From Toxorhynchites rutilus septentrionalis (Eukaryota > Arthropoda > Insecta > Diptera > Culicidae), in assembly GCF_029784135.1 (NCBI RefSeq), contig NC_073746.1:91276564-91340563 (forward strand): a DNA stretch of 64,000 nt, written 5' to 3'. The notes beneath the pieces were generated by a model. The model was not told where the DNA came from and did not search any database. It worked only from the letters and a program-made list of their open reading frames with translations. Positions 46,983-59,930 of this stretch are shown here, in pieces. Each line of letters begins with the position of its first letter. Position 1 is the stretch's first letter. The translations under genes were made by a program, and so were the position numbers.

Positions 46983-47979
46983 TTGACGTAGGATTACGTT
47001 TTTCGGGAACTTATTGGGGTACGAATTGAAAGTCGAAAATCGAGCACATCGTGAAAATTGTCCAATTTCAAACGCCCATTGCTCAGTCATTTCATGATGG
47101 ATTAATGAAATTTTTGCGTCAATCGATTTCGGCACTCCAAAACAATTTTCTATATTGAAGAAAATAATATTTGTCATGAAACTAACTATCGCAAAATTGA
47201 AAAATCTCAACCCCTATCCTAACGGAAATACCCATTGGTCGAAATTGACGACACATGCTGCGGATCCCTAACAGAGACATCAAAACTAAGCTGCCTGGGG
47301 GAAATCGGCACTGCAAATACATGAAAGAAGGGGGAGTTTTTGTTCATACCGAAATGTATTCCCAAACAGAGACATCTGAACCAAGCTGCCTGGGGGAAAT
47401 CAGCATTGCAAATACATGCAAGTCGGGGGCCATTTTTAATATTGCATGTAAGGTGATTGATACGATTAATTCTTGTTAGTCCAATTAAAATTCGCATTGG
47501 GTTGAATATACACTCAGAGAGTATAAATTATAAAAGAAAATTACCTTTTTCATTGCAAATATGTTTTCTCTTTATTAAAGTAACATGTTTATACTGATGA
47601 GAAAAATTGATAATTATGTTCGGTATGGGTAATTATCTTATATTACATTGGTGAGTTTTTTTTTACTTCATTTCATTTTATTATTGTCTACGATCACAGA
47701 GGGCGGTTTTCTCAATCTCGTTCCACTTCGGTATATTTTATCTGGTTCGCACCATCCAACGACTGTTTACCATCTTTCTGACATCATCACTCGGTAAACA
47801 CTGATGAAGTGAACAAACAATACCCAACAACCAAACAAAACGGCCCTTTTCAGGGTCACCAAAACATTATCAAAGAGTTTAACGATATAATTCTTCAAAC
47901 ATATCCAAAATCAACAGATAGCCTAACGCAATCCTACGTCAACTATGCGGTCGTGTCTCGGACACAACCCTCCTGTGAC
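46983..47979 (+). mobile_element. 95-bp-minisatellite element, copy C
   Basis: The left end TTGACGTAGGATTACGTTTT (46983) and the right block CCTACGTCAACTATGCGG plus GTGTCTCGGACACAACCC (47931-47970) match copy B closely. The left 230 bp is about 90% identical to copy B. The internal array is reduced to about 1.8 units. TAGGATTACG at the left and the AATCCTACGTCAA inverse at the right form the terminal inverted motif. There is no coding capacity. Confidence 0.75.
47265..47430 (+). repeat. 95-bp tandem repeat, about 1.8 units
   Basis: Same repeat as at 39275-39612 (GAGACATCAAAACTAAGCTG, then GAGACATCTGAACC), one 95-bp step apart. Confidence 0.8.
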
Positions 47980-48349
47980 TTTTTTTCTCTTTTATCTCGA
48001 ATTTTCGACTTTCGACATAAAATACTCCTAGCAGAAACCAGCCAACATAAAACCAATATGTTTGTATTATAAATGAAAGTATTTTAAAGACGTGCTAGTG
48101 TAGGTGAACATAGAAATTATAGTCTGAATAATTAAAAAAAATCCGTGAAGCTCGTCTAAAGGCGGGGTTAGAAGAGCATCTTCTTCATGTTTTTTTTTTG
48201 AAAAAATACTAATAATGTTCAAATCGTAACATTTTTTTATGCATAAATTATCGCGATTTACATGTTCATGTTTAATTACAATGAAACCGTGCAAATTCAA
48301 ATGTTTTTTTTAAATTTTTTTTATTTCTTCTAAAAACTAAAAATAAATC

Positions 48350-49400
48350 TTAACCAGAATTAAGATTTCCGATTTTTTATAAAATTTCAGATACAAATTT
48401 TAGGATCAAAATTCTACAAGTCAACTCAAAATTTCAGATGCAGGTTGTACTTTGGGAATCCTGTTTAGATTTTCCAAAGTCTAGATTAGAATTCGATATC
48501 TAGAAAAAAAATAGATACAAAAACGAGACTCAAATTAAAAATTACTGATTCCAAATAATATATTTTGATTTCAAATCTGACTTCAAATCCCAAATACCGA
48601 TCACAGATTTAAATCACATATTGATACTCTACTTCGTTCTTCATTCCAAAATCCAAAAATTCAAATTCAGATCCTTCACTCTAGATTCAGCCATAAAATG
48701 AGGATTGTGGGTAAGATTTGCAGTTTCGAAATAACCCAGATACAAATTTTAAGATTCAAACACCTAATACCAAATCTCAAATACAGATAGTAATTGGGAT
48801 CCCAAGATTTCAAAAAAAAAAATCCCAATTATCCAGAAGCGATTCGAAATAAATTCGAAATAAAAATGTAGATGCAAAATTTAGCTTCCAAGTTGTAGAT
48901 TTAAATTCCTAAAAAAAATCAGGATTCTAAAAAATTAAACTCAGGACTCATCTCTTCCAACTCCAACCTTTGGAATCTGCAATGAAAATCTGTTATCTGC
49001 GGTCAGAATCTGAGATCTAAATATTAAATGCGTAATTTCGAATATGAAATTTTAATTAGAGAACTGAATAAGAGATTAGGATTTCTAGATATGGCTATGC
49101 AGATTCTAGATTTAATTTGCGGATTCTTGATTCAGATTACAGGTTTTGAGACATTTATAATTCCACATTCAAGATTCTAGGCAAGAATGAGCTCTATGTT
49201 TCATATTCAGATGCTTGCAAAACTCCAAAATTAGATGCGTACATCGCAGATATGAATTTCGTATGCAAAATCTAGATACAGATTTCAGAAAATAAATTCC
49301 AGATGCCAAATCCACATACCGGACTTTACTTATTTTCATTTTACGCATTCCTTTCTGGATTCTTGTATCAGGTTTCATTAATGAATTGCTTAATATGCAT
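48350..49400. repeat. Degenerate GATTC/AAATTC-type simple repeat tract
   Basis: About 1 kb built of variants of AGATTC, CAAATTC, CCAGATAC and TTAGATT without a fixed period, matching the texture of 3400-3900. There is no ORF of note. Confidence 0.6.
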
Positions 49401-49599
49401 AGAATTTTACTCACAGATTACAATGCTATTTCCGAACACTATTCACCCCAGAAAACCAAACGAGTTTATTTGCAATTAATTTCAACCGTAGCCCTGTTGG
49501 GCGTGGACAATAATATAGAATTACTTCATTCCGCGAAGGTGCATAATACCACACCAGCTGCGGAGACATACCTTTCGTTTAGCTGTGAAAACAAAAATA

Positions 49600-51700
49600 A
49601 ACAGCCGTTGTAAACATCGCACTGATCCGAGCTAAGGGTGGGGCGCGATTCCAACAAACAGACGCAAGCATTTTTTCATAGTGCTTGACTTTGCGCAATT
49701 TCTTCGAGCCGCCGCCGCTCGGATCAAACGCGCGCAAAAGCGCTATGCTAATATTGAAGTCAAAAGTTCGCGGAATTAATCGCGTTACTGATAAAAAAAA
49801 TAAAAGTAAGACGCATCGTGTTTCCCCGGTGTCGCACTCTTGCTCTCTCCCTCACCGTTGGTAAATATCGAGCTACTACTATTTGAACGTTGGTTTTTGT
49901 GCTTTTTCGATTCGTTAAAGTACAGGGTTTGACTTGAACGCGCAGTACCATCGATCGCCTCGCTGGCGGAACGACCGTGGGAATACCCACTTTATCGATA
50001 TACTTTATCGAATCATCGCGAATAAACTGTTGTTGATTTATCTCGCATTCATGCCAATTTTTCTTCAACCGTTTTTTTTTTCTTGCTGTGTCGATGTGAA
50101 TCTCTGCGCCAGTGGCGCGAGAGGCTTCTGCAGTGTCCTCTGCACGTAAATTATAAATTCATATCAGGATTATAAATATCAGCCGCTGATTGATTAGGAC
50201 AAATGTTCGCACATCTTTGTGCGAAATTACTGCGAAACTGTGCAACGGACGCCATGGATGGGATGTTTTAAACGGTTTTATTTTTTACAGAGAAACCAAA
50301 TTTTAATTTGCTATAAGTTTGTCATTCAGGGTTTGTACTCCGCTGTAGCCTATCAGAAAATTTCAGAACAGGTTGTCTGTATTATAATGAAAGTTGCTGG
50401 ACAACAGAATTCCTAATGTTTACATGAGATGAACTAATGTACCGATGCCATCCAATGGTATGTGTTTTCCCGATGATAAAATTAATACGGTCAATAAGAA
50501 TAGAAACATTCTTGAATTTATTTCTCTGGTTTGTCATTCATTTTCTTTGTTAATTTTATCAGCAATTCTGTATCGATTTCTAGACAAGAAAACCGTCAAA
50601 TGACATCTCATAATATAATATGATAAAAAATATTTCGATAGTGCGTTTGACTGTATCAAACGAACGGTTGCAGAATCAACGAAACCTCCCGTAAAGATCA
50701 ACCAACCGGAACAAAAAACCTCAACCCATCAACAGGTCACCTTTCCTCATCAGCCGCTTCTCGGACAAGACGGTTTTTGCATAAACGAACAATCTGTAAC
50801 ATTTAGCGGTAGCGAGCGGTGCTTTGAGCCTTTTTGTCCCAATTTCCCAAGAGCACGCCATCGCCACATGATGACGCGAAAGTCGATGGCGGCGCTCGAG
50901 TGAGATGAGCATCTTTTTATCGGTGTCGTCGTCGTCGTCGTTGTCGCGGTCCGAAGATGCTCTCCGGTTTCAATCCTGCAAATTTTAATACTTTATTGGC
51001 GTCGACAAACTAATAAATTAGCGAGTGCGGTACCTGGAACCCGACGGGTTGGGTTTTTTCGGAGCCGTGGGGTTCTGGAGGTTACCGTGGAAAATTCACG
51101 GATAACGATGTGTGCGTGTGTGTGTTACTGCTTTTGGGGCCTATCTCACAGAGTATATTTTCACTTCATTAAAGTGTGAAAATAACCTCCCCTACAATGT
51201 TAATTACCACCAAGCATAAAGCGAGGAACATCACTTTATAGTCCGCGGTGATGGAGATGGTCCGCGCGCTTTTCCGTGTATTTCTGTATATTTGCTTTGG
51301 TCACTCTTCTGACCCCGTCAAAGCTGGATTAGAAATCGACCGAGAGAATATTCATCCCATTAAGCGACCACAAATCTGGCCGCCCAGATTCAAACGGCGG
51401 GTAATGAAAAACAAGAAGTGTAGAAGTCTTCTAAGAGACGGTGGAAAAAAATGAAAATAAAAGCAGAGCGGTTGGTGCTTGCAAGATAAAAACCTGGACT
51501 GTAGAGGAGATTAACACCTCAGCAAAGTGACCGTAACAAAACGGTTAATCTTCCACGTAGATAATATTCATCCATTCTCTGGTCCGTTGGGCTCGAAATG
51601 GAGCTGCTAATGATGAGATGAGGCACAAGTGGTTGCTGTTACGTTTTTGAGTACGTTTTGTTTGGATCAATTGAACAATTTCATTTCGGTTTTTCAATGA
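49600..51700. other. GC-richer, apparently single-copy region without a recognisable gene
   Basis: No protein domain was recognised on either strand. A GTC-repeat lies at 50926-50944. Open frames up to about 100 codons are overlapping and domain-free. It may be regulatory DNA; that is inference. Confidence 0.4.
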
Positions 51701-51894
51701 AGTTTAATAGATGTTTCCAGTTCGAGTTATCAGGTTTGAACAAATCTTGGAATAGGCGAATCGTTTTTGGGTGGACTCTTGTCGATTGTTGAAACTGAAA
51801 CATTAGCAATGTTTATTATAACGTGAACAATATTATATTTTTGAGGAAATAAATCCTTTATAAATTCTTGCTAATAATATCTCCCCAATACAGG

Positions 51895-52850
51895 GCGGAC
51901 TCGATTATGAACAGTTTCCGATTTCTTTCCACTGTATTGCTGTTCTACGCATAGTTGTCCCATGTTCAGAAATCAGCAACTAAGAAAAACGCATTCAAAG
52001 TTTTCTAGCATATTTGTCTACTACAAGCTTTAAGCATTTCGATTTAGCAATACACGGGGTTTTTAATAAGCAGAGAACTATTGTTTAATGAAATGTGGAA
52101 AGATCCTCTCAATTGAATCAATCAATCTTAGTTATAGACTTAAAAATTTATGGTGGGACAGTTATGCCTAGAATATCAACATGGGACAATTGGACTTGAT
52201 TTTTTTTTAAATACTGGGAACAAAAAATAAGTTTTTTTTGTGTTTTTACGAAAGATTATGCATAAAAACATCGTTTTATGAAGAAGGGATCTGCAATATT
52301 TTGCAGAATATAAATCTCGTTGTTTTGTTTTTGTCTGTATTGTACTGACTTTCAACTCATTTGGTTGGTTCGTCACTTTTACTTCCATTTTTGGAAGAAT
52401 GTCGGGAGTGAGAATTGAACTCGTGACCTTTAGCGTGAGAGGCATGGATGTTACCACTACGCCAGATCGCCTCCACGAAATCTCGTTGTTATTAGGCATT
52501 CGCTAACAAGGTGTACACGTGTTCTGTTAAACTTTTTTTTATTTGTTTGTGAATTAGTTCGTTCTTCCAAACCAGAAATGAGTACATAAGCCCTGCTGAA
52601 AGCGTGACATAAAATTCTTGTACTTGAACCGATTTCTTTGATATGGATCTACAAAATATATCTGGTGGGACAGTTATGAATAGAATATCAACATGGGATC
52701 ATTGAGCTGATGTTGTTTTTTTTAAAAGCTGGGAACAAACTATAACTTTTTTTTTGTGTTACTTGGCATGAAAATATCGCTTCATGAAGAAAAGTGAAAA
52801 TCGTCAAAAAGTAACATGGGACAACTATGCGTAGAACGGCAGTGTATATA
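51895..52850. mobile_element. TA-flanked MITE I with SINE insertion
   Basis: It starts CAGGGCGGACTCGATTATGA after TA at 51893-51894. The subterminal block GCTGTTCTACGCATAGTTGT (51949) is mirrored near 52822-52843 (ACAACTATGCGTAGAACGGC), followed by GTATATAATCGA. Two internal segments, 52152-52290 and 52662-52800, share GGTGGGACAGTTATG, AGAATATCAACATGGGA and CTGGGAACAAA. They flank a tRNA-derived sequence, so the block duplicated or the SINE lies between repeats. The end motif resembles that of the H family. The right terminus is approximate. Confidence 0.55.
52290..52500 (-). repeat. tRNA-derived SINE
   Basis: Read on the minus strand, 52475-52401 is tRNA-like. It has a Pol III A box TGGCGTAGTGG (52464-52454) that fits the consensus, and a B-box-like GAGTTCAATTC (52422-52412) at a tRNA-like distance. 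The head is followed by a non-tRNA body reaching about 52290. Stems are too degraded for a working tRNA and I do not assign an anticodon. Its structure fits a mosquito tRNA-derived SINE; the exact family is not identified. Confidence 0.7.
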
Positions 52851-53143
52851 ATCGAATACGAGTATGAGTGATTTGGAGAGCTTAAACGAGCAGAATCCTC
52901 TGCGTAGAACAATATACACACTACAACATGGCGCAGCTTAGTCGAAACCACCCCGAACGGGTTATTTGAACTGATTGAGAACTAAAGAGGACCTACTTTA
53001 GAAACTTTTTGTAATTCATGTGAAATTGACGTTAATTTTGTGAAGAGTGAGAGTTTTTCCATCTTGTTCTATATACATGAAACACTAGAATTTTAGTTTT
53101 TTGAATGTTTCGTGCCTGGACACAACAATAATGTTCAAATGAA

Positions 53144-53254
53144 GATAGTTATTGTATTCCACACTATATACTTCAATTCATCCGTCTTCTTACATATCAC
53201 TGGAAACTCAAAAAAATTAGTGGTTCTATAGTTGTGAAACGCAGTGTATAATCA
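53144..53254 (+). repeat. Dispersed 110-bp repeat K, copy 2
   Basis: Near-identical to 38117-38228 in the same orientation. The ends GTGAAACGCAGTGTAT are shared and the flanks diverge. Confidence 0.8.
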
Positions 53255-53387
53255 TAATAGCCAATTCACTTTTACTTAAACGATGACATATTTCATTATC
53301 GCTTGAAATAAGTCATATTTGATGAATAATAAAAAAAAATTAACTGTATATAATCGAGTCTAAAATTGTATATAATTGAATCAAATA

Positions 53388-54275
53388 CAGCGCGGACTCG
53401 ATTATATACAATTTTGGATTTATTTTCACTGTATTTAATCGAGTCAAAAAATATATTTTTTGATTGTTTTTTTTTGCATGTAATTTTCGTATTTTGAATA
53501 AAAAAGGAGAATTTGATTTTTGATTCATCCCCTTAAAGTCAGAAAACACCTTTCTTATATGAAAAAAAAAAATATCCAGATTCTCCCAGGAGGTGATAGA
53601 CGATCATATTTGATGGAAAAAATCCTTCTACGCATATGTTCGAATTTCAACAATGACAGAGTTATAGAACTTTTTTTTGTGTTTCGGACTCTGTTGCCTC
53701 GAACTGGCTCTACATTACAAAGTACGCTACGGAAGACGATTCTGTTGCTTTCATTTGAAAGATGAGAAAATTTGATACAGGATATAGTAGTGGAACATCT
53801 AAATAATGGATTTTAATAACATTTTGGAAGTGAAAAACTTAAAAGTTAGTAATTGTTAATGTATTATTATCAATGTCATCCTGATTTTTTTTTATTAAAC
53901 TGGATTGTTTCTATCAATCAAGTTGAAGCTCTCTAACCGCTCTACAATTTGTTCTTTTACACCCAACTTCTATCTATCTTAATTTGGCTGCAATATCGAT
54001 ATAATTAATTCTTGGTGAAAATTCAAGCAAAATCTTCAAAAATCACGATTTTTACCCCACTGTATATGAATTAGTCACTTAAATCACACCTTAATGTTGA
54101 AAGGTTACATTTCTTCTTGAAATAAGTCATATTTGAAACATGAAAAAAAAATATTTTTTTTTCAAACTGTATATAATCGAGTCCAAAATTGTATATAGTC
54201 GAATCACATATAATCGAGTCCGACCTGTAATCGAATCACATATAATCGAGTCTGTATGTAATCGAGTCCGACCTG
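53388..54275. mobile_element. H-family TA-flanked MITE, copy 2
   Basis: Flanked by TA at 53386-53387 and 54276-54277. The left end CAGCGCGGACTCGATTATAT and the inverted right end CAGGTCGGACTCGATTACAT match well. Multiple TATAATCGAGTC subterminal repeats occur near both ends. The right half is homologous to copy 1 (6014-6450) in reverse. No transposase is encoded. Tip sequence and TA target suggest a Tc1/mariner-type MITE. Confidence 0.8.
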
Positions 54276-54289
54276 TATATTGAAATCAG

Positions 54290-57200
54290 GAATGTAGATA
54301 CGTAATCTGAATCGTTGATTAGTGTATCAAATTTGACATCAGAATCTTTGATTTGAAATTCTATGTCTCAACCAGCTTTTTGGCTGGGATCTTTTTATAT
54401 GAAATTCGAAATTTATATTATAAATCAGAATCTGGAAGTGACAGATATCGGATTCCTAAGAGGATCCGAAAGATTTAAAAATATCCTCTATATCCTTCAC
54501 TCTTGAAAATCTTGAATCTTTTTTTTTTTGGATTCGAAATTTCGATCTGATAAATAGTTATCATATAGATTATGGAATATGAATGAAATCCTACTTGTAA
54601 ATCGAACACAAACTCTAAATCGAAAGTGTAAACTTTGATTCTTCATAGAGAGTTCGGTGCTGTGTGAAATCCTGCAGTAGAACGAAGAACAACGAGTTTG
54701 AATCACATAATCCTAATTTTAACCTGTTAATTGAGAAATTTGAAGTCAACATTCAGAGTATTGTATTCAGGTAAATGGAATCTTCGATCAGTATGTGGAA
54801 ATTGGCGTCAGATATCTAAACAAAGATATCTGTAATCAACAGATTGAAGCGCGAATTTATTATCCTTTTTTTTGGGTTTTCAAATATGTAACTTTGAATC
54901 TTAATTTGAAATCTGCTTCTGGGTAATTTGAGAAAAAAATCTTTCAATTTGGAACCTGGGAAAATTCCGAAAACTCAAATTCAAAAATATAAATGGAATG
55001 CTGGTTTTCATTTGTAAATCCTGAACAAGAAAAACATAATTCAGAACATCCTATGTATAGACATCAGGAGCATGGATAATAAAATCCTAATCTTTTTGCC
55101 AGTATGCCGAGTGTGAAATTTATTGTCTGTAACTCGAATCTGTTGTATGTTTTCGGAAACTTAAGGTTTTTTCAACTGGGTAATCAATTATGGATCCTAG
55201 ATCCTAAGCTATAATATGCACCTAGGTTCGGGATTCTACTAAAAATACATAAATGCTATAATTTGTAATGCAAATCCTAAAGTTGTATCTGAAATCAGAA
55301 TAAGAAATAGGAAACATGGATCTGGGATTCGTGTCCGTATTTCGAAGCATCGGAAATCTATTATATGGAAACCAGAACATGAAGTTAAGACTACACCCAG
55401 AATTCATTTTTAGCTTATGTTTTGTCTTCCCGATTTATGACATTGAATAAGACATAACATAACAGAAAATGTCATGACTCACAAATACTGGTAAGCATTT
55501 GTATAATGTACATGGTACAGCAATATAAAATTAATACGAGCGAGCGAAACAAAAGACAAATAAGCTTTCCGCATACTTTACCACATACACGGCCCAGACC
55601 GAGATAGATATGGTTCTCCTTCATGCGCTCCTTTTTTAGTCTTAGAAAACACTCCCCAACTTCATTTTATAATCAGGTGCAATATTATGACGTGTTTGCT
55701 GAACAACTGCTGAAGCATCATTAGCCATGTGGATAGCGGGTCGTGTAAAATATCTTTGCATTCCAGTCGGCCTTGGTTGACGTCGTATGGACTTTTTTTT
55801 GGCCCAATCCCAAATGAAATGAGTAAAGAAAACAGAAAGAGATGCCTGCACGCACACATACAAACCATTTTTAAGCTTTTAAAACAGCTCCTTATTTGCG
55901 CATTTTATTCTCCAGCACACTAAATGGCATCATTTCTGCCAAAGATGAAATGTTTTCTGCCAACGCTAGTTTGGGATATGAAATCCATCGAATCTTCGTT
56001 TTAGTACTGATTGTACAATGTATTATGTGAAATCTAGAATATGCAAAAAATATAGGATCTCAATATGGAATCTGGAGTACGGTATGCTATATGAACATCT
56101 AATCTATGTTTCGAATATAGAATCAGACATCTAAATTTTGAATTAGGAAGCATGTAAAGTGAAACTAATGCCTCGATTTGAATCTGAAAATTTAAGCTGG
56201 AATTAGGAATCTGGAACCAAGAATCCTAATTTTGAACCAGCAAACCAGCGGTTTTGGAAATGACCTGTCCGACCGTATAACATTCGGAATTTGGAATTTG
56301 CAGTTTGGAATCTGGTATCTGGATACTTCATCTGAAACGAAATCTAGCTCAGAATGTTACATCTCAATTTCGTATCCGAAATTCCGTGAAAATGAGTCTG
56401 AAATAAATTTTGAAAGTAGTTATCTTGAATCTGAATATGATTTTTTGAGAATCTGGAATATGAAATCATGATTTATGGACTGAGGATTTAAAATAAGAAT
56501 CTGAAATTTTGTGTTTTGGTTGTTGTATGTTAGACACGGCACACAAATTTAGGCGGCCGAAACTCAGATTTTTGAGCTAAAAATTTAATTTTTGGTAGAC
56601 TGGGGTTTTCGGATACGCTGAGTTTATTTTTCAACTCTGTTTCACCAAAAAACCATAAAGGGGGGAGGGGTAAGGGGACAAAATACAAAATTTCCTTTTT
56701 TTTTCATTCTTCGTAATTTTTTTTCAGGCCTCCTTCCTAGAGATGAACCATTTTCACTACTCGGTCAGTTTCTGAAGTCGGGTCAGTTTCTGAAGGAATT
56801 ACCAATTCCAACATCAGCCATGCATCTTCATTATTCGAAAATCTGTCCACCATATTGTTTGCAGAGCTCCATTTCTCTACTAATATACTGACAAATCTCC
56901 CAATTTTCTTTCGTAGAAACGCTTGCAAAGTTGACGAAATGTTGGTTAAATTAGTTTTTCCTATAATAAAGACGAAGTCGAATGAATTCCTCACGAGAGG
57001 TCAGGCAGTTATATCCTGCCCAGTTGTTCTAAAATGATAGAAAAAATTCTTATTACATAACTGGGAGGCCATATCCACAAAAAATATTCACAGTATTAAT
57101 GAAATTGCACAACTTCAAAAAACAGTTATTTCTAATTAACATTTCGGGTTAATATTGAGAAAAAATCGAAAAACGGAGATTTCGGGTGGAAAATTCAAGT

Positions 57201-58690
57201 GCTGAGTGATGAGGGACACTTTGGGGAACACTTTTATTAAAAAAGTTTTGCGGGGAAATGCGGGCAATTTGTTTAGGTACATCTGAAGCAAAATTAAACT
57301 TCCAAAATAGTTCTAACTTTGTGTGGAGTAAACACATACTACAACCAACAAAATTTTAAAACTGACAACAAATGCAAATTCTCCGTTAAAAATGCGTAAT
57401 AAGCCGAAAAAATTCGTTCAAAAACTTTACCAAAACACATGTTAGAAAAACACACGCGAAATAGTGGCACCGGTGGGCATGCGAAACTGGTATCTTTGCG
57501 CGTTGCCAGGGCAATGATGCGCGCGCGGAATGGGGTGAAACACGTGATCCTAGATGCCTAGAACATCATAGAATACAGGATTTTGGCCGCCTAAATTTTC
57601 TCAAAGACCACTGTGCGGCATCTGAATGGAAATCTTTCCGTACTTCCGAATCTGGAATGAGAAACATAGTGTATTAATATGAGAGAATGGAGAAGTGGAT
57701 TCCCTGTGTTGAATTTTAAATCGAGAATCTGCTCTTGACTCAACAATCTGTAATCAGAATTTTAAAGTTAAATATGGGAATTGAAATCTTCATTCTAAGT
57801 TTGGAATAATATGCGGCAGTCAGATGAAGTCATACAAATAAAATAATAGTTTGGAAGCGGTTATCTGTAATCTGAATTCGATCTCTGTATCTGAAAACTG
57901 ATAGAGGGTTTTTGAAACTCTGAACTGCACAATATGTAACCTCAATTCTTCATATAAAATCTGCATCTGGAGTTTTACATTTACATTTGGAATCCAACTT
58001 TAATCTAAATCGGTTTTCAATTTAATCGTATTCACAATTCAAATATGGAATCGGGGATTAGAATATGGAATTCGGAAGGGCTGTTAGTATCTTGTATGGT
58101 AATATGAAAATTAATTCCAAGATTCCAAGATGTCTTTTTGTATTTGGAACTTCAAATCTGATTCTAAATGAATTGTACAGCGGAACTCCCAACCTGATCA
58201 CGAATCAACAATATTTGATCATAATTGAAATAGTTAAAGGTGGATACCGGAATCTTCAAACTGAGTTTGGAATACAAAGTTGCAGTCAGACTAAATCAGA
58301 TGTTCAAAATCTAAAATCTTTGATTTGAAATTGGTAATCTGTATTCTGAATTTGGTCTCTATATCTTAAAACTGTGGTGGAAATTCTTTTCTGCATGTTG
58401 GCATATAGTATGGGTTCCGAAATTTTCATTCTAGATATGAATCTGGGATCTGTCATCCATATTTGGAATTTAAATCTCGGAATCGATTCGGAATCCAAAA
58501 TTAAACGGACTCCGAATTCGAATCTATAATTACGGAAACAAGAATTATCCGGTTCCCAAATTTTAGAAGAGAATCGGGAACAAGAAACTGGAACTCTTGC
58601 GAGCAATGGAATCTAGATATGAAATTTTAAAGATCTGAAATATGGAATTGGAATATGAGGATTGAGATTTGGAGAAGGAATCTGGATGTT
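54290..58690. repeat. Long degenerate GAATCTG/GAAATTTGG-type simple repeat tract
   Basis: About 4.4 kb built of variants of GAATCTGGAAT, GAAATCT, TTTGGAATC and GAATATG, the reverse complement of the texture at 3400-3900 and 48350-49400. Interruptions include 55430-55930, which is of ordinary composition, and a G-family element at 56536-57619. There is no exact period and no gene. Confidence 0.6.
56536..57619 (+). mobile_element. G-family element, copy 2, with both ends
   Basis: The left tip GGCACACAAATTTAGGCGGCC (56539) is mirrored by the right tip in which GGCCGCCTAAATTTTC is followed by ACCACTGTGCGGC (57584-57619), with an extra dozen bases in the right arm. The right half is homologous to 36292-36822. 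The left half resembles 34090-34270 (TTTTCGGATAYGC, TTTTTCAACTC, followed by AAGGGG-rich sequence). No transposase ORF is present. The insertion lies in the degenerate repeat tract. Confidence 0.65.
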
Positions 58691-58899
58691 TGAATCGATC
58701 ATTAAAATACCTCGGGTCGGATCGGAATAAAACATTCACTTCGGAAGTAGCAATGAAATATTCCCAAGTGTTGTTGTCTAAGCGTATGCAATTCGTTGAA
58801 ATATTCTCGTAAATTAGAAAATAAATTATTTTCGAAATATGTATTTATTTGGTCAATATTCATTACGCCTTCTTGAGTATTTATGATAATACTAGCTTT

Positions 58900-59930
58900 C
58901 GACACACATCGTATTTAACATTAACATCATATTTAATTAACAACAATCTTCAATGCATCTTGTTGTTTCCACGATGTAGCTCGAATTAAACTTCACGATA
59001 ATTTATACATTCTGTATTTCTTTTTATTATTGATTATTGATTACTGTTACGGTTCATGTTGAAAAAAAAAGTAAAAATATTTGGTTGTTAGTATGGTTTC
59101 ACATACAAACGCTCGGGGTTGCAGTACGTGGTTTATTTTTTTTAAGAAATGCCCATATATTGCGCTTTGTCTAGCAAAAAAAAAATCTGTTGAAACGCTT
59201 TTTACCAGTCAGTCCTAACGTAAAACTACCTTCGCTGTGCGCTACAGATATTGCTCACTTGTCCGCGAAGAAGACCTACCAAATTAAATAGTTTTAAAAT
59301 TGCCACTCCAATTTTCTCCCTGCGAACGGTAATGATTCATTTTTTTTTTTGTTATTAAAATTCATGCAGAAACAGCTCATCTAAGCCATAACAAGTGATG
59401 ATGATGATGATGATGATGACCCACCTCATACCCCTACAAAGGTTTGAACTGGCCGATTTATCTAATAGATAATATTTATATTTAACCAAATTAAGATATC
59501 AGTATTATAAAACAAAACAGCGAACTGACTCTGTTGCAGGCATGAATTTCTATTAATCGAACATCATAAATAGGCAAAAACTTCAAAAGAAAAACAATGG
59601 TCCTATCCTTATCGACATTATCATAATGATAATCCCAACTTCAGCTATCCCCATTCCAGTTTCCACTTCAGACCCACATAAAAATTTCATCATGTATCAG
59701 TGTTCTGTCAGTGTTCCATTAACATAGTCCAGGCCGACCAAACGCGCGCGAGGCTCAAACTCTCGTAGACAACGCTTATTACTTTTTTTTACAATATACA
59801 TAAACAAAACAAAAAAAAATCATCATCATCAGTACGAACATGGTAGTTTAACCTGTAAATAAATTTTATTAATTTTTATCAATTGAAAACATAAATGAAT
59901 GATTTAGGAAAAAAAAATTATAAAACCTGT
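58900..59930. other. AT-rich region with (GAT)n microsatellite
   Basis: A GAT-type microsatellite lies at 59396-59419 and TCATCATCATCA at 59820-59831, the latter just beyond the 3' end of the adjoining LINE gene. No gene was seen. Confidence 0.5.
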
